The notes beneath the pieces are model-generated. The model was given only the letters and a program-made list of their open reading frames with translations, ran no database searches and was not told where the DNA came from. A program made the translations under genes and the position numbers. From contig NZ_RFFN01000002.1 of the NCBI RefSeq assembly GCF_003696315.1, positions 842,313 to 906,312 on the forward strand: a stretch of 64,000 nt of DNA, given 5' to 3'. The stretch is from Pseudomonas songnenensis. Its GTDB lineage: Bacteria; Pseudomonadota; Gammaproteobacteria; Pseudomonadales; Pseudomonadaceae. How positions within the stretch are numbered: the first letter of the stretch is position 1; each line of letters begins with the position of its first letter. Below are positions 37,791 through 48,424 of the stretch, piece after piece.

Positions 37791-37845
37791 GCTGTGCGGG
37801 GCGCATGATGACCCTGTATCGACGAAGCTGAACGAGGGAAATGCC

Positions 37846-38922
37846 ATGCGCGAGCGTTTGTTGGCTGCGGAAAAGGTTAAGTCGATCGAATGGCTGGATG
37901 GGCGCCTGAATCTGCTCGATCAGCGCAAGCTTCCCGTCGAAGAGGTTTGGTGCAGCCATGATTCCGCAGCGTCGGTCGCTGCGGCGATCCGGGATATGGT
38001 CGTGCGCGGCGCGCCGGCAATCGGCATCAGCGCAGCCTATGGCCTGGTCCTTGCGGCGCGTGCCCGTATCGCCGGCGGCGGTGATTGGCGGCAGGCCTTG
38101 GAGGAGGACTTCAAGGTGCTGGCCGATTCCCGTCCCACTGCGGTCAATCTGTTCTGGGCGCTGAACCAGATGCGCGAACGACTGGATCGCCTCAAGCCGG
38201 GTGAAGACCCGTATTCAGCGCTGGAAGCCCAGGCCATTTCCATCCATGACAGCGATCGCGAGGCAAATCTGGCGATGGCGCAGTTTGGCGTCGACCTCAT
38301 CCGCCGCCATCAGGGTAATCCGCAGAACCTGCTCACCCATTGCAATACAGGCGCCCTGGCGACCGGCGGTTTCGGTACGGCGCTCGGAGTCATCCGGGCG
38401 GCGCATCTTGAGGGGCTGGTAGAGCGGGTGTATGTCGATGAGACCCGGCCGTGGTTGCAGGGCTCCCGGCTGACGGCCTGGGAACTGCTCGGTGATGGCG
38501 TTCCGGCTATGGTGAATGCTGACTCGGCGGCTGCTCATCTGATGAAATCCAGAGGCATCTCCTGGGTGATCGTCGGTGCGGATCGCATCACCGCCAATGG
38601 CGATGTGGCGAACAAGATCGGTACCTACCAGCTGGCGGTCCTGGCGATGCACCACGGCGTGCGTTTCATGGTGGTGGCGGCGAGTTCGACCATCGACATG
38701 GCGTTGGAGAGCGGCGAGGAGATCCAGATCGAGGAGCGCGCCGGCAGCGAGCTGCTTGAGGTCAACGGTCAGCGCTTCGCGGCTGATGTCGAGGCATTCA
38801 ACCCGGTGTTCGACGTGACGCCGGCCGATCTCATCGACGCCATCGTCACCGAGAAAGGTGTGGTCGAGCGCCCGAACGCCGCGAAGTTGGCTGAGCTGAT
38901 GAGCCGCAAACGGCTGCACTGA
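37846..38922 (+). CDS. mtnA: S-methyl-5-thioribose-1-phosphate isomerase
   Basis: Isomerises methylthioribose-1-phosphate to methylthioribulose-1-phosphate in methionine salvage. The 358-residue eIF2B-like fold shows [19 protein letters not shown] near 45-65. The catalytic Cys at about 166 is in [19 protein letters not shown], and Asp at about 246 in [19 protein letters not shown]. The ATG at 37846 has AGGGAA seven bases upstream; an ATG five bases earlier is out of frame and too close. The open frame extends 61 codons upstream through the leader hairpins, without homology. gyrA follows, as in other pseudomonads. Confidence 0.95.
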   Translation: MRERLLAAEKVKSIEWLDGRLNLLDQRKLPVEEVWCSHDSAASVAAAIRDMVVRGAPAIGISAAYGLVLAARARIAGGGDWRQALEEDFKVLADSRPTAVNLFWALNQMRERLDRLKPGEDPYSALEAQAISIHDSDREANLAMAQFGVDLIRRHQGNPQNLLTHCNTGALATGGFGTALGVIRAAHLEGLVERVYVDETRPWLQGSRLTAWELLGDGVPAMVNADSAAAHLMKSRGISWVIVGADRITANGDVANKIGTYQLAVLAMHHGVRFMVVAASSTIDMALESGEEIQIEERAGSELLEVNGQRFAADVEAFNPVFDVTPADLIDAIVTEKGVVERPNAAKLAELMSRKRLH

Positions 38923-39056
38923 GTAATGGCCGGTCGCGCTCGGGCGTGGTGTGCAAGCCGGTTTTGCTCCGTGCAAGGCTCAGTTTATAGCAGTCGTCTG
39001 TGTTACCATCCCGCGCTTATTACAGGACCCTGCTGACTATAAGGAACCAGGCTTCC

Positions 39057-41867
39057 ATGGGCGAACTGGCCAAAGAAATCCTCCCGGTCAATATCGAAGA
39101 CGAGCTCAAGCAGTCCTACCTTGATTACGCCATGAGCGTGATCATTGGCCGTGCGCTGCCGGACGCGCGCGATGGCCTGAAACCGGTACACCGCCGCGTA
39201 CTGTTCGCCATGAGCGAACTCGGCAACGACTGGAACAAGCCGTACAAGAAATCCGCCCGTGTGGTCGGTGATGTGATCGGTAAATACCACCCGCATGGCG
39301 ATTCGGCGGTATACGACACCATCGTGCGTATGGCTCAGCCGTTCTCGCTGCGCTACATGCTGGTCGACGGTCAGGGCAACTTCGGTTCGGTCGACGGCGA
39401 CAGCGCTGCAGCGATGCGTTACACCGAAGTGCGCATGGCCAAGCTGGCCCATGAACTGCTGGCCGACCTGGACAAGGAAACCGTCGACTGGGTGCCCAAC
39501 TACGATGGCACCGAGCAGATCCCGGCGGTCATGCCGACCAAGGTTCCCAACCTGCTGGTGAACGGTTCCAGCGGTATTGCGGTAGGCATGGCGACCAACA
39601 TCCCGCCGCATAACCTGGGCGAAGTCATCGATGGTTGTCTGGCGCTGATCGACAACGCCGATATCACCATCGACGAACTCATGCAGTTCATCCCGGGCCC
39701 CGATTTCCCCACCGCCGGTATCATCAACGGCCGTGCTGGCATTATCGAGGCCTACCGCACCGGCCGTGGCCGCATCTATATCCGTGCGCGCGCCGATATC
39801 GAAGATATCGACAAGGTCGGTGGACGCCAGCAGATCGTCATCACCGAGCTGCCTTACCAGCTGAACAAGGCACGGCTGATCGAAAAGATCGCCGAGCTGG
39901 TGAAAGAGAAGAAGATCGAAGGCATCACCGAGCTGCGTGACGAGTCCGACAAGGACGGCATGCGCGTGGTCATCGAGCTGCGCCGTGGCGAAGTGCCGGA
40001 GGTGATCCTCAACAACCTCTATGCCCAGACCCAGCTGCAGAGCGTCTTCGGTATCAACGTGGTGGCGCTCATCGATGGCCAACCGCGCACGCTGAACCTG
40101 AAAGAGCTGCTGGAAGCCTTCGTGCGCCACCGCCGCGAAGTCGTCACCCGCCGTACAGTCTACGAACTGCGCAAGGCGCGCGAGCGTGGACATATTCTCG
40201 AAGGGCAGGCCGTAGCGCTGTCCAACATCGATCCGGTCATTGCGCTGATCAAGGCCTCGCCGACGCCGGCCGAAGCCAAGGACGCGCTGATTTCCACTGC
40301 CTGGGAGTCGAGCGCCGTTGAAGCCATGGTCGAGCGCGCGGGGGCTGATGCCTGTCGCCCGGAAGGCCTCGATCCGCAGTTTGGCCTGCGTGACGGCAAG
40401 TATTTCCTGTCGCCGGAACAGGCGCAGGCGATTCTCGATCTGCGTCTGCACCGCCTGACCGGCCTCGAGCACGAGAAGCTGCTCAGCGAATACCAGGAAA
40501 TCCTCACCCAGATCGGCGAGTTGATTCGCATCCTGACCAATCCGGTTCGCCTGATGGAAGTCATCCGCGAAGAGCTGGAAGGCGTGAAGCGCGATTTCGG
40601 CGATGCACGGCGCACCGAGATTCTCGAGTCGCGTCTGGATCTGACGCTGGCGGATCTGATCACCGAAGAAGAGCGCGTCGTCACCATCTCTCATGGTGGC
40701 TATGCCAAGTCGCAACCGCTGGCCGCCTACCAGGCACAGCGTCGCGGTGGCCGTGGCAAGGCTGCGACTGGTGTGAAGGAAGAGGATTACGTCGAGCATC
40801 TGCTGGTTGCCAACAGTCACACCACGCTGCTGCTGTTCTCCAGCAAGGGTAAGGTGTACTGGCTGAAAACCTACGAGATCCCCGAAGCATCGCGTACTTC
40901 CCGTGGTCGCCCGCTGGTCAACCTGCTGCCGCTCGATGAGGGCGAGCGCATCACGGCGATGCTTCAGGTCGATCTGGAAACACTGCGCAAGCAGGCTGCT
41001 GAGGGTGAAGAAGACCTGGACGAAGCCGAAGGCTTGGTCATCGAGCACGATGATGCGGAAGACGTCGAAAGTGATGAGGCCGACAGCGACGAGAAAGACG
41101 AGCCGACCGGCTCCTACATCTTCATGGCTACCGCCAATGGCACGGTCAAGAAGACACCGCTGGTGCAGTTCAGCCGTCCGCGTACATCCGGCCTGATTGC
41201 ACTCAAGCTGGAAGAAGGCGACACCCTGATCGCTGCGGCCGTCACCGACGGTGCCCAGGAAGTGATGATGTTCTCCGATGGCGGCAAGGTCATTCGTTTC
41301 AAGGAAAGCAAGGTTCGCATCATGGGTCGCAATGCCCGCGGTGTACGCGGTATGCGTCTGCCCGAAGGGCAGCGCATCATCTCCATGCTGATTCCGGAAC
41401 CGGACGCGCAAATCCTGACCGCTTCTTTGCGTGGCTACGGCAAGCGCACCGCGATGGAAGAGTTTCCTCGCCGCGGCCGCGGTGGTCAGGGTGTCATCGC
41501 CATGGTCACCAACGAGCGTAACGGCCCGCTGATCGGTGCCGTGCAGGTGCTCGAGGGTGAGGAGATCATGCTGATCTCCGATCAGGGCACGCTCGTGCGG
41601 ACCCGCGTCGATGAGGTGTCATCGCTGGGTCGCAATACTCAGGGCGTCACCCTCATCAAGCTGAGCAAGGGCGAGCATCTGGTAGGCCTGGAGCGCGTGC
41701 AGGAGCCATCCGAGGAGGACGTGCTGGAAGACATCGAAGCGCTGCTCGATGACGACGCCCTCGAGAAGGAAATGCCTGTACTCAGCACCGAGCCTAGCGA
41801 GGATGAACTGCTCGGCGGGGCTGGCGACGTATCTCCGGATGTGGTGCCGACAGACGACGAAGACTGA
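39057..41867 (+). CDS. gyrA: DNA gyrase subunit A
   Basis: Breakage-reunion subunit of the ATP-dependent supercoiling topoisomerase, 936 residues. The active tyrosine is Y122 in [11 protein letters not shown]. The quinolone-determining region reads [10 protein letters not shown] with Ser83 and Asp87, the sensitive forms at both positions. The C-terminal beta-pinwheel carries the GyrA box QRRGGRGK (near 560). Between blades lies an acidic insert of about 50 residues ([16 protein letters not shown]...[12 protein letters not shown]), absent from E. coli but known in pseudomonads, and the tail is also acidic. The start at 39057 follows AAGGAACC. An upstream GTG at 39000 is not supported. Confidence 0.98.
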   Translation: MGELAKEILPVNIEDELKQSYLDYAMSVIIGRALPDARDGLKPVHRRVLFAMSELGNDWNKPYKKSARVVGDVIGKYHPHGDSAVYDTIVRMAQPFSLRYMLVDGQGNFGSVDGDSAAAMRYTEVRMAKLAHELLADLDKETVDWVPNYDGTEQIPAVMPTKVPNLLVNGSSGIAVGMATNIPPHNLGEVIDGCLALIDNADITIDELMQFIPGPDFPTAGIINGRAGIIEAYRTGRGRIYIRARADIEDIDKVGGRQQIVITELPYQLNKARLIEKIAELVKEKKIEGITELRDESDKDGMRVVIELRRGEVPEVILNNLYAQTQLQSVFGINVVALIDGQPRTLNLKELLEAFVRHRREVVTRRTVYELRKARERGHILEGQAVALSNIDPVIALIKASPTPAEAKDALISTAWESSAVEAMVERAGADACRPEGLDPQFGLRDGKYFLSPEQAQAILDLRLHRLTGLEHEKLLSEYQEILTQIGELIRILTNPVRLMEVIREELEGVKRDFGDARRTEILESRLDLTLADLITEEERVVTISHGGYAKSQPLAAYQAQRRGGRGKAATGVKEEDYVEHLLVANSHTTLLLFSSKGKVYWLKTYEIPEASRTSRGRPLVNLLPLDEGERITAMLQVDLETLRKQAAEGEEDLDEAEGLVIEHDDAEDVESDEADSDEKDEPTGSYIFMATANGTVKKTPLVQFSRPRTSGLIALKLEEGDTLIAAAVTDGAQEVMMFSDGGKVIRFKESKVRIMGRNARGVRGMRLPEGQRIISMLIPEPDAQILTASLRGYGKRTAMEEFPRRGRGGQGVIAMVTNERNGPLIGAVQVLEGEEIMLISDQGTLVRTRVDEVSSLGRNTQGVTLIKLSKGEHLVGLERVQEPSEEDVLEDIEALLDDDALEKEMPVLSTEPSEDELLGGAGDVSPDVVPTDDED

Positions 41868-41969
41868 TCGGCGAAAGTAATCCGTAAACAGGTGGTAGCG
41901 CGGCGGCCGGTAGAGGTACCGGTCGCCGCGCCGCGGGATTCAACATCGAGCAAGAGCGAGAGAACAGCA

Positions 41970-43055
41970 GTGAGCAAACGCGCCTTTAACTTCTGTGCCG
42001 GTCCGGCTGCGCTTCCCGAAGCCGTCCTTCAGCGCGCCCAGGCGGAGCTTCTCGACTGGCACGGCAAGGGCCTGTCGGTCATGGAGATGAGCCACCGTAG
42101 CGACGAGTACACCGCTATCGCCGAAAAGGCCGAACAGGATCTGCGCGACCTGCTGGCGATTCCGTCGAACTACAAAGTGCTGTTCCTGCAGGGGGGCGCC
42201 AGCCAGCAGTTTGCCGAGATTCCGCTGAACCTGCTGCCGGAAGATGGCGTTGCCGACTACATCGATACGGGCATCTGGTCGCGCAAGGCGATCGAAGAGG
42301 CGCGCCGTTTCGGCAACGTCAACGTCGCAGCAAGTGCCAAGTCGCTCGATTACTTCGCCATTCCGGGGCAGAACGACTGGCAGTTGAGCGAGCGCGCAGC
42401 GTACCTGCACTACGCGAGCAACGAGACCATCGGCGGCCTACAGTTCGACTGGGTTCCGGAGCTGGGGGACACACCGCTGGTCGTCGACATGTCCTCGGAT
42501 ATCCTCTCGCGGACCATCGATGTCTCGAAGTTCGGCCTGATTTACGCCGGTGCGCAGAAGAACATCGGGCCATCCGGGCTGGTGGTCGTCATCGTTCGTG
42601 AAGACCTGCTCGGCCATGCGCGTTCCGCCTGCCCGACCATGCTCGACTACAAGATCGCCGCGGACAACGGCTCTATGTACAACACGCCGGCAACCTTTTC
42701 CTGGTACCTCTCGGGGCTGGTCTTCGAATGGCTCAAGGAGCAGGGCGGCGTCGAGGCGATGGAGCAGCGCAACCGCGCGAAGAAGGACATGCTTTACGGC
42801 GCCATCGATGCCAGCGATTTCTACACCAACCCGATCGCCGTCAACGCGCGCTCGTGGATGAACGTGCCGTTCCGTCTGGCCGATGAGCGCCTGGACAAGG
42901 CGTTCCTGGCCGGTGCCGACGCGCGCGGTCTGTTGAACCTGAAAGGTCACCGCTCCGTGGGCGGCATGCGTGCCTCGATCTACAACGCTGTCGGCCTGGA
43001 TGCGGTCGAGGCGCTGGTGGCCTACATGGCCGAGTTCGAGAAGGAGCGCGGCTGA
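41970..43055 (+). CDS. serC: Phosphoserine aminotransferase
   Basis: PLP enzyme of serine synthesis (3-phosphohydroxypyruvate to phosphoserine), also used in pyridoxal phosphate synthesis. The 361 residues carry MSKRAFNFCAGPAALPEAVL, EMSHRS, LFLQGGASQQFAEIP and the PLP lysine at about 197 in YAGAQKNIGPSG, then NTPATFSWYLSGLVF. The start is GTG at 41970 with GAGAG eight bases upstream; the open frame continues upstream through gyrA's trailer without homology. Its stop overlaps the pheA ATG by one base. First gene of the serC-pheA-hisC-tyrA/aroA-cmk-rpsA series. Confidence 0.96.
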   Translation: MSKRAFNFCAGPAALPEAVLQRAQAELLDWHGKGLSVMEMSHRSDEYTAIAEKAEQDLRDLLAIPSNYKVLFLQGGASQQFAEIPLNLLPEDGVADYIDTGIWSRKAIEEARRFGNVNVAASAKSLDYFAIPGQNDWQLSERAAYLHYASNETIGGLQFDWVPELGDTPLVVDMSSDILSRTIDVSKFGLIYAGAQKNIGPSGLVVVIVREDLLGHARSACPTMLDYKIAADNGSMYNTPATFSWYLSGLVFEWLKEQGGVEAMEQRNRAKKDMLYGAIDASDFYTNPIAVNARSWMNVPFRLADERLDKAFLAGADARGLLNLKGHRSVGGMRASIYNAVGLDAVEALVAYMAEFEKERG

Positions 43056-44152
43056 TGAGCGACGCCGATCAGCTGAAGGCCCTGCGGGTTCGAATCGACA
43101 GTCTCGACGAGCGCATTCTTGACCTGATCAGTGAGCGCGCCCGCTGCGCCCAGGAAGTGGCCCGGGTCAAGACCGCGGCGCTGGCCGAGGGCGAGTCGGC
43201 GGTGTTCTATCGTCCGGAGCGCGAAGCCTGGGTGCTCAAACACATCATGGAACTCAATCGCGGGCCGCTCGATAACGAAGAGATGGCCCGCCTGTTCCGC
43301 GAGATCATGTCGTCCTGCCTGGCATTGGAGCAGCCGCTTCGGGTTGCCTATCTCGGCCCGGAAGGTACCTTTTCCCAGGCTGCGGCGCTCAAGCATTTCG
43401 GCCATGCGGTCATCAGTACGCCAATGGCAGCCATCGATGAGGTGTTCCGCGAAGTGGTCGCCGGTGCGGTGAACTTCGGCGTGGTGCCGGTGGAGAACTC
43501 CACCGAAGGTGCAGTCAACCACACTCTGGACAGCTTCCTCGAGCACGACATCGTCATCTGTGGCGAGGTGGAGCTGCGTATCCATCACCATCTGCTGGTG
43601 GGTGAGACCACCAAGACCGATCGCATCACGCGCATCTATTCTCACGCCCAATCGCTGGCGCAGTGCCGCAAGTGGCTCGATGCGCATTATCCGAATGTCG
43701 AGCGGGTGGCGGTTTCCAGCAATGCAGATGCAGCCAAGCGGGTCAAGAGCGAGTGGAACTCGGCGGCCATCGCCGGCGACATGGCGGCCCAGCTCTACGG
43801 TCTGACCAAGCTGGCCGAGAAGATCGAGGATCGCCCGGATAACTCCACGCGGTTCCTGATCATCGGTAGCCAGGAAGTCCCGCCGACCGGCGACGACAAG
43901 ACCTCGATCATCGTCTCGATGCGCAACAAGCCGGGTGCGCTGCACGAGCTGCTGGTGCCATTCCACGCCAACGGCATCGATCTCACCCGCATCGAGACGC
44001 GGCCGTCGCGCAGCGGCAAATGGACCTACGTGTTCTTCATCGACTTCCTCGGTCATCATCAGGATCCGCTGATCAAGGATGTGCTGGAGAAGATCGGTCA
44101 GGAAGCCGTGGCGCTGAAAGTGTTGGGCTCCTATCCCAAAGCAGTCCTTTGA
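43055..44152 (+). CDS. pheA: Bifunctional chorismate mutase / prephenate dehydratase
   Basis: Makes phenylpyruvate from chorismate for phenylalanine synthesis. The 365 residues comprise an AroQ-type chorismate mutase (1-90, LKALRVRIDSLDERILDLISERARCAQEVA), a prephenate dehydratase domain (about 95-270, VAYLGPEGTFSQAAALKHFG, VPVENSTEGAV, NSTRFLIIG with the catalytic Thr) and a C-terminal ACT domain (about 280-365, SIIVSMRNKPGALHELL, DLTRIETRPSR) for phenylalanine feedback. The ATG overlaps the serC stop. A terminator-like hairpin separates it from the next gene. Confidence 0.97.
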   Translation: MSDADQLKALRVRIDSLDERILDLISERARCAQEVARVKTAALAEGESAVFYRPEREAWVLKHIMELNRGPLDNEEMARLFREIMSSCLALEQPLRVAYLGPEGTFSQAAALKHFGHAVISTPMAAIDEVFREVVAGAVNFGVVPVENSTEGAVNHTLDSFLEHDIVICGEVELRIHHHLLVGETTKTDRITRIYSHAQSLAQCRKWLDAHYPNVERVAVSSNADAAKRVKSEWNSAAIAGDMAAQLYGLTKLAEKIEDRPDNSTRFLIIGSQEVPPTGDDKTSIIVSMRNKPGALHELLVPFHANGIDLTRIETRPSRSGKWTYVFFIDFLGHHQDPLIKDVLEKIGQEAVALKVLGSYPKAVL

Positions 44153-44159
44153 TATTGCG

Positions 44160-44234
44160 GCTTCAGGCTGCGGCGGCGGGGACAGGCGGGCGGCTTGTAC
44201 CAGCCGCCAGAGGCCTGCGGCCTGAGGCTTTTTT
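44160..44234 (+). promoter_or_regulatory. Terminator-like hairpin masking the hisC ribosome binding site
   Basis: Outer arms GCTTCAGGCTGC (44160-44171) and GCGGCCTGAGGC (44217-44228) pair with two G-T pairs. An inner perfect stem GGCGGCT / AGCCGCC (44189-44195 and 44202-44208) is nested. Six T (44229-44234) run directly into the hisC ATG. The only SD for hisC, GAGG (44224-44227), lies in the 3' arm. The element could be a terminator, a translational attenuator or both. Confidence 0.6.
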
Positions 44235-45344
44235 ATGAGTTGTGATTACCTCGCCCTGGCGCAGCCGGGTGTGCAGAAGCTGTCTCCCTATGTGCCGGGT
44301 AAGCCGGTTGACGAGCTGGCGCGCGAGCTGAATCTGGACCCTGCTGGAATCGTGAAGCTGGCCAGCAACGAAAACCCGCTGGGGCCGAGCCCGAAAGTGC
44401 TCGACGCTATCAGGGCTGAGCTTTCGGAGCTGACCCGCTACCCGGACGGCAACGGCTTTGCGCTCAAAAAGCGACTCGCCGAACGCTATTCGGTCGGCAT
44501 CGGTCAGGTGACGTTGGGCAATGGTTCCAATGACATCCTCGAACTGGTCGCTCGCGCCTACCTGGCACCGGGGCTGAATGCCGTGTTCAGCGAACATGCC
44601 TTCGCCGTCTATCCGATCGCGACCCAGGCGGTCGGCGCCGAGGGTCGTGCGGTCGCGGCGAAGAACTGGGGGCACGACCTGGATGCAATGGCGGCGGCCA
44701 TCGACGAAAACACTCGAGTGGTTTTCGTCGCCAACCCCAACAATCCGACAGGAACCTGGTTCGAAGCTGCTGCCCTGGACTCGTTTCTAGCCCGCGTCCC
44801 GGAGCATGTTCTGGTGGTGCTGGACGAGGCCTATATCGAATATGCCGAAGGGCAGGAGTTGCCGGATGGCCTGAGGTTTCTTGCGGACTATCCGAACCTG
44901 CTGGTTTCGCGCACCTTCTCCAAGGCCTATGGCCTGGCCGCCCTGCGCGTCGGCTACGCCATCAGCTCGCCAGTGATCGCCGACGTACTGAACCGCGTCA
45001 GACAGCCGTTCAATGTGAATGGTCTGGCACTGGCAGCGGCTTGCGCAGCGCTGGACGATGTTGATTATCTTATCGCCAGTCGCAAGGTGAATGACGCCGG
45101 AATGGTCCAGCTGGAGTCTGGCTTTCGCCGGTTGGGGCTGGATTGGATTCCGTCGCGGGGCAATTTCATCGCGGTGGATTTCGCCCGTGATGCTGCGCCG
45201 ATCAATCAGGCCCTCTTGCGCGAGGGCGTGATTGTGCGGCCTGTGGCTGGATACGGCATGCCAACGTTCCTGCGTGTCTCAATTGGGACCGAGCAGGAAA
45301 ATGCACGCTTTCTCGATGTGCTGCGCCAGGTGCTCGCTCAGTGA
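44235..45344 (+). CDS. hisC: Histidinol-phosphate / aromatic aminotransferase
   Basis: PLP aminotransferase of fold type I, 369 residues. KLASNENPLGPSPKVLDAI near 35-55 is the HisC signature. The PLP lysine is at about 230 in SRTFSKAYGLAALRVGY, with VFVANPNNPTGTW and VVLDEAYIEYA before it. In this operon position pseudomonads carry hisC2, whose likely role is transamination of prephenate or aromatic keto acids between pheA and tyrA; that role is inferred from context. The ATG directly follows a T6 run, and its SD (GAGG) lies within a hairpin. It overlaps the tyrA-aroA start. Confidence 0.93.
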   Translation: MSCDYLALAQPGVQKLSPYVPGKPVDELARELNLDPAGIVKLASNENPLGPSPKVLDAIRAELSELTRYPDGNGFALKKRLAERYSVGIGQVTLGNGSNDILELVARAYLAPGLNAVFSEHAFAVYPIATQAVGAEGRAVAAKNWGHDLDAMAAAIDENTRVVFVANPNNPTGTWFEAAALDSFLARVPEHVLVVLDEAYIEYAEGQELPDGLRFLADYPNLLVSRTFSKAYGLAALRVGYAISSPVIADVLNRVRQPFNVNGLALAAACAALDDVDYLIASRKVNDAGMVQLESGFRRLGLDWIPSRGNFIAVDFARDAAPINQALLREGVIVRPVAGYGMPTFLRVSIGTEQENARFLDVLRQVLAQ

Positions 45345-47584
45345 ACCACGTTCGTCACGCCCAGCAGCCTTCGCCTGTTGTAAATCGTCTGGTGGTGATC
45401 GGCCTCGGGCTGATCGGCGGCTCGTTCGCCAAAGGTTTGCGTGAGGCGGGCCTTTGTCGCGAAGTGATCGGCTTCGACCTGGACGCGCGCTCGCGGGAAC
45501 TGGCGGTCGAACTGGGTGTGGTGGATCGTTGCGCCGACACGCTCGCCGAGGCTTGTCACGGGGCTGACGTAATCCAGCTTGCGACGCCTATCCTTGCGCT
45601 GGAGCGGCTGCTCGGTGAGCTGGCGAAGCTCGAACTGGGCGATGCGGTGATCACCGATGTCGGCAGTGCCAAGGGTAACGTGGTGCGCTGTGCGCGCAAC
45701 GTGTTCGGCGAGATGCCTTCCCGCTTTGTCCCTGGCCATCCCATTGCGGGCTCTGAACTGAGTGGCGTGACGGCGGCCAAGAGCACGCTGTTCCGGCGGC
45801 ACAAGGTCATCCTTACGCCGGTAGAGAACACCGATCCACAAGCGCTCGCGCTGGTGACTAAGCTCTGGTCGGCACTCGGTGCAGACGTCGAGCACATGGA
45901 CGTCGCCCATCACGACGAGGTGCTGGCTGCCACTAGTCATCTGCCGCACCTGTTGGCCTTCGGTCTGGTTGATTCGCTTGCCAAGCGCCATGAGAATCTC
46001 GAGATCTTCCGTTATGCGGCAGGTGGCTTTCGCGATTTCACCCGTATCGCTGGTAGCGACCCGGTGATGTGGCACGACATTTTTCTCGCCAATCGCGAGG
46101 CCGTGCTGCACACCCTGGACGATTTTCGTGCCGATCTCGACGCACTGCGCGCCGCGGTCGATGAAGGAGACGGGCACCGGTTGTTGGGCGTGTTTACACG
46201 TGCCAAGGCGGCCCGGGAACATTTCAGTAAAATACTGGCTCGCCGAGCCTATGTGGACGTTATGCATTCCAATGACCTCGTTTTCCTCGCCAACCCCGGC
46301 GGCAGCCTGACTGGCCATCTGCGTGTGCCAGGCGACAAATCCATTTCTCATCGCTCGATCATGCTCGGCTCCCTCGCTGAGGGTGTGACGGAAGTCGAAG
46401 GCTTCCTCGAGGGCGAAGATGCTCTGGCGACCATTCAGGCGTTCCGGGACATGGGCGTCGTCATCGAGGGCCCGCATCAGGGGCGCGTGACCGTCCATGG
46501 TGTGGGGCTGCACGGCCTCAAGGCCCCGCCCGGGCCGATCTACCTGGGCAACTCCGGGACCTCCATGCGGCTGCTGTCCGGTCTGCTCGCGGCGCAGCCG
46601 TTCGATACCACCCTGACCGGCGATGCGTCCCTGTCCAAGCGACCGATGAATCGCGTCGCCAAGCCGTTGCGCGAGATGGGCGCGGTCATCGAGACGGCTC
46701 CGGAAGGGCGGCCTCCGCTGACCATTCGTGGTGGTCAGCGTCTGTCAGGTATGCATTACGAGATGCCTATGGCCAGTGCCCAGGTCAAGTCCTGCCTGTT
46801 GCTGGCTGGTCTGTATGCCGCCGGCCAGACTTCGGTCACCGAGCCGGCCCCGACGCGCGACCATACCGAACGCATGCTGCGTGGCTTCGGCTATCCGGTG
46901 TCCGTCCAGGGCAGCACTGCGCTCGTCGAGCCCGGGCATAAGCTGCAGGCGACGCATATTGAGGTGCCGGCAGATATCTCTTCGGCGGCTTTTTTCATGG
47001 TTGCGGCGAGCATCGCTCAGGGCTCGGAAATCGTGCTCGAGCACGTTGGTGTAAATCCGACCCGTACCGGTGTGATCGACATCCTCAAACTGATGGGTGG
47101 CGACATCTCTCTGGAGAATCCACGCGAGGTGGGCGGCGAGCCAGTGGCGGACATCCGTGTGCGTGGAGCGCAGCTCAAGGGTATCGATATTCCTGAAGAT
47201 CTGGTGCCTCTGGCTATCGATGAGTTCCCGGTGCTCTTCGTGGCTGCGGCCTGCGCGGAAGGTCGTACTACGCTGCGTGGTGCCGAGGAGCTGCGGGTCA
47301 AGGAGTCAGACCGCATCCAGGTCATGGCGGACGGGCTGCAGACCCTCGGTGTCAAGGCTGAACCGACCCCTGACGGAATTGTCATCGAGGGAGGTGCTAT
47401 AGGCTCCGGCGAAGTCTGGGCCCATGGCGACCATCGTATTGCAATGTCCTTCAGCGTCGCGGCGCTACGCGCCAGCGGTCCGATCCGTATCCATGACTGC
47501 GCCAACGTGGCGACTTCGTTCCCCAACTTCCTGGCGTTAGCACAGCGTGCCGGCATGCAGGTTCATTCGGAGGGAGATTCATGA
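45341..47584 (+). CDS. Fused prephenate dehydrogenase / EPSP synthase
   Basis: One continuous frame of 747 residues joins TyrA (1 to about 300, NAD-binding [15 protein letters not shown] at 19-33, [21 protein letters not shown]) to AroA (from about 308, [37 protein letters not shown], and the later LRVKESDRI). TyrA makes 4-hydroxyphenylpyruvate; AroA makes EPSP for the shikimate pathway and is the glyphosate-sensitive step. The fusion is known in pseudomonads; there is no frameshift here. A Met near 308 could allow a separate AroA. The start GTG overlaps the hisC stop (GTGA), and the stop overlaps cmk (ATGA). Confidence 0.95.
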   Translation: MNHVRHAQQPSPVVNRLVVIGLGLIGGSFAKGLREAGLCREVIGFDLDARSRELAVELGVVDRCADTLAEACHGADVIQLATPILALERLLGELAKLELGDAVITDVGSAKGNVVRCARNVFGEMPSRFVPGHPIAGSELSGVTAAKSTLFRRHKVILTPVENTDPQALALVTKLWSALGADVEHMDVAHHDEVLAATSHLPHLLAFGLVDSLAKRHENLEIFRYAAGGFRDFTRIAGSDPVMWHDIFLANREAVLHTLDDFRADLDALRAAVDEGDGHRLLGVFTRAKAAREHFSKILARRAYVDVMHSNDLVFLANPGGSLTGHLRVPGDKSISHRSIMLGSLAEGVTEVEGFLEGEDALATIQAFRDMGVVIEGPHQGRVTVHGVGLHGLKAPPGPIYLGNSGTSMRLLSGLLAAQPFDTTLTGDASLSKRPMNRVAKPLREMGAVIETAPEGRPPLTIRGGQRLSGMHYEMPMASAQVKSCLLLAGLYAAGQTSVTEPAPTRDHTERMLRGFGYPVSVQGSTALVEPGHKLQATHIEVPADISSAAFFMVAASIAQGSEIVLEHVGVNPTRTGVIDILKLMGGDISLENPREVGGEPVADIRVRGAQLKGIDIPEDLVPLAIDEFPVLFVAAACAEGRTTLRGAEELRVKESDRIQVMADGLQTLGVKAEPTPDGIVIEGGAIGSGEVWAHGDHRIAMSFSVAALRASGPIRIHDCANVATSFPNFLALAQRAGMQVHSEGDS

Positions 47585-48270
47585 TCAGGCCCGTTCCGGT
47601 CATCACCATCGATGGGCCAAGCGGCTCCGGAAAGGGAACCGTTGCTGCTCTGCTTGCGGGCAAGCTTGGCTGGAATTTTCTCGACTCCGGTGCCTTGTAT
47701 CGTCTGCTGGCCTTTGCGGCGCGTAACCACGGTGTCGATCTGACCAACGAAGAGGCGCTGAAAGTGCTCGCCGAGCACCTCGATGTCCAGTTTGGTGCGG
47801 CTCGTAACGGTCACGGCATGATCATCACGCTCGAAGGAGAGGAGGTCACCGAAGCCATTCGCAATGAAAGCGTTGGCGCAGGTGCATCCCAGGTTGCGGC
47901 ATTGCCGGTGGTTCGCACAGCCTTGCTGCAGCGCCAGAAGGCTTTTCGCGAAGCACCTGGACTGGTTGCCGACGGACGCGACATGGGCACTGTGGTTTTC
48001 CCCGATGCACCATTGAAGATATTTCTCACCGCCAGCGCCGAAGAGCGTGCTCGTCGGCGGTACTTGCAGTTGAAGGCGCGGGGCGATGATGTTAATCTCG
48101 CGAGTCTTCTTGAGGAGATCCGGGAGCGCGACGAGCGCGACACCCAACGTGCGGTGGCACCGCTGAAGCCGGCAGATGATGCCGTTCAACTGGATTCCAC
48201 TACACTCTCCATCGAAGAAGTGCTGCAAAGGATTCTGAGCGAAGTCGCCGACCGCGATTTGGCTGGATGA
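47581..48270 (+). CDS. cmk: Cytidylate kinase
   Basis: Phosphorylates CMP and dCMP. The 229 residues begin with the P-loop [23 protein letters not shown] (about 7-29). NMP-binding [14 protein letters not shown] follows, then [33 protein letters not shown] with the lid region. The ATG overlaps the aroA stop by four bases, so translation is probably coupled. rpsA follows after 191 bases with its own structured leader, the conserved cmk-rpsA order. Confidence 0.97.
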   Translation: MIRPVPVITIDGPSGSGKGTVAALLAGKLGWNFLDSGALYRLLAFAARNHGVDLTNEEALKVLAEHLDVQFGAARNGHGMIITLEGEEVTEAIRNESVGAGASQVAALPVVRTALLQRQKAFREAPGLVADGRDMGTVVFPDAPLKIFLTASAEERARRRYLQLKARGDDVNLASLLEEIRERDERDTQRAVAPLKPADDAVQLDSTTLSIEEVLQRILSEVADRDLAG

Positions 48271-48352
48271 TCGGAACGCTGAAAGGCGGCCAAACGGATT
48301 CTAGACACGCCCAGCCCAAGTTGTGAGTGTCGGAGCCGTTAACAAGGAGGCA

Positions 48353-48389
48353 TGTGGGAGACCAGATCCAGTCCCACAGGCCTTTTTTT
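48353..48389 (+). terminator. Terminator/attenuator between cmk and rpsA
   Basis: TGTGGGA (48353-48359) pairs with TCCCACA (48372-48378) around a 12-base loop, followed by GGCC and seven T (48383-48389). Confidence 0.7.
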
Positions 48390-48396
48390 ATATGAA

Positions 48397-48424
48397 TGAA
48401 CCCACATTGTCTGGAATGTGGAGA
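48397..48424 (+). promoter_or_regulatory. Hairpin in the rpsA leader
   Basis: CCACAT and ATGTGG (6 bp) flank TTGTCTGGA about 45 bases upstream of the rpsA ATG. Leaders of rpsA in gammaproteobacteria fold into hairpins read by S1 itself for autogenous control; this may be one. The assignment is inferred from position. Confidence 0.4.

Larger units (their letters stand above)
37515..37845. other. Divergent region imuA/mtnA
   Basis: About 330 bases between the LexA box and the mtnA start contain no credible gene. The right half holds the candidate promoter-hairpin-terminator unit listed separately. In the left half (37515-37660) I see nothing I can name. Confidence 0.6.

Noticed and set aside
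39003..41411. Minus-strand open frame of 802 codons across gyrA
   Set aside because: Mirror of gyrA codon structure; low-complexity His/Asp/Gln composition and no recognisable domain.
45341..47584. Possible frameshift joining tyrA and aroA
   Set aside because: The frame is continuous with full domains on both sides; the fusion is known in pseudomonads, so it is not an error or pseudogene.
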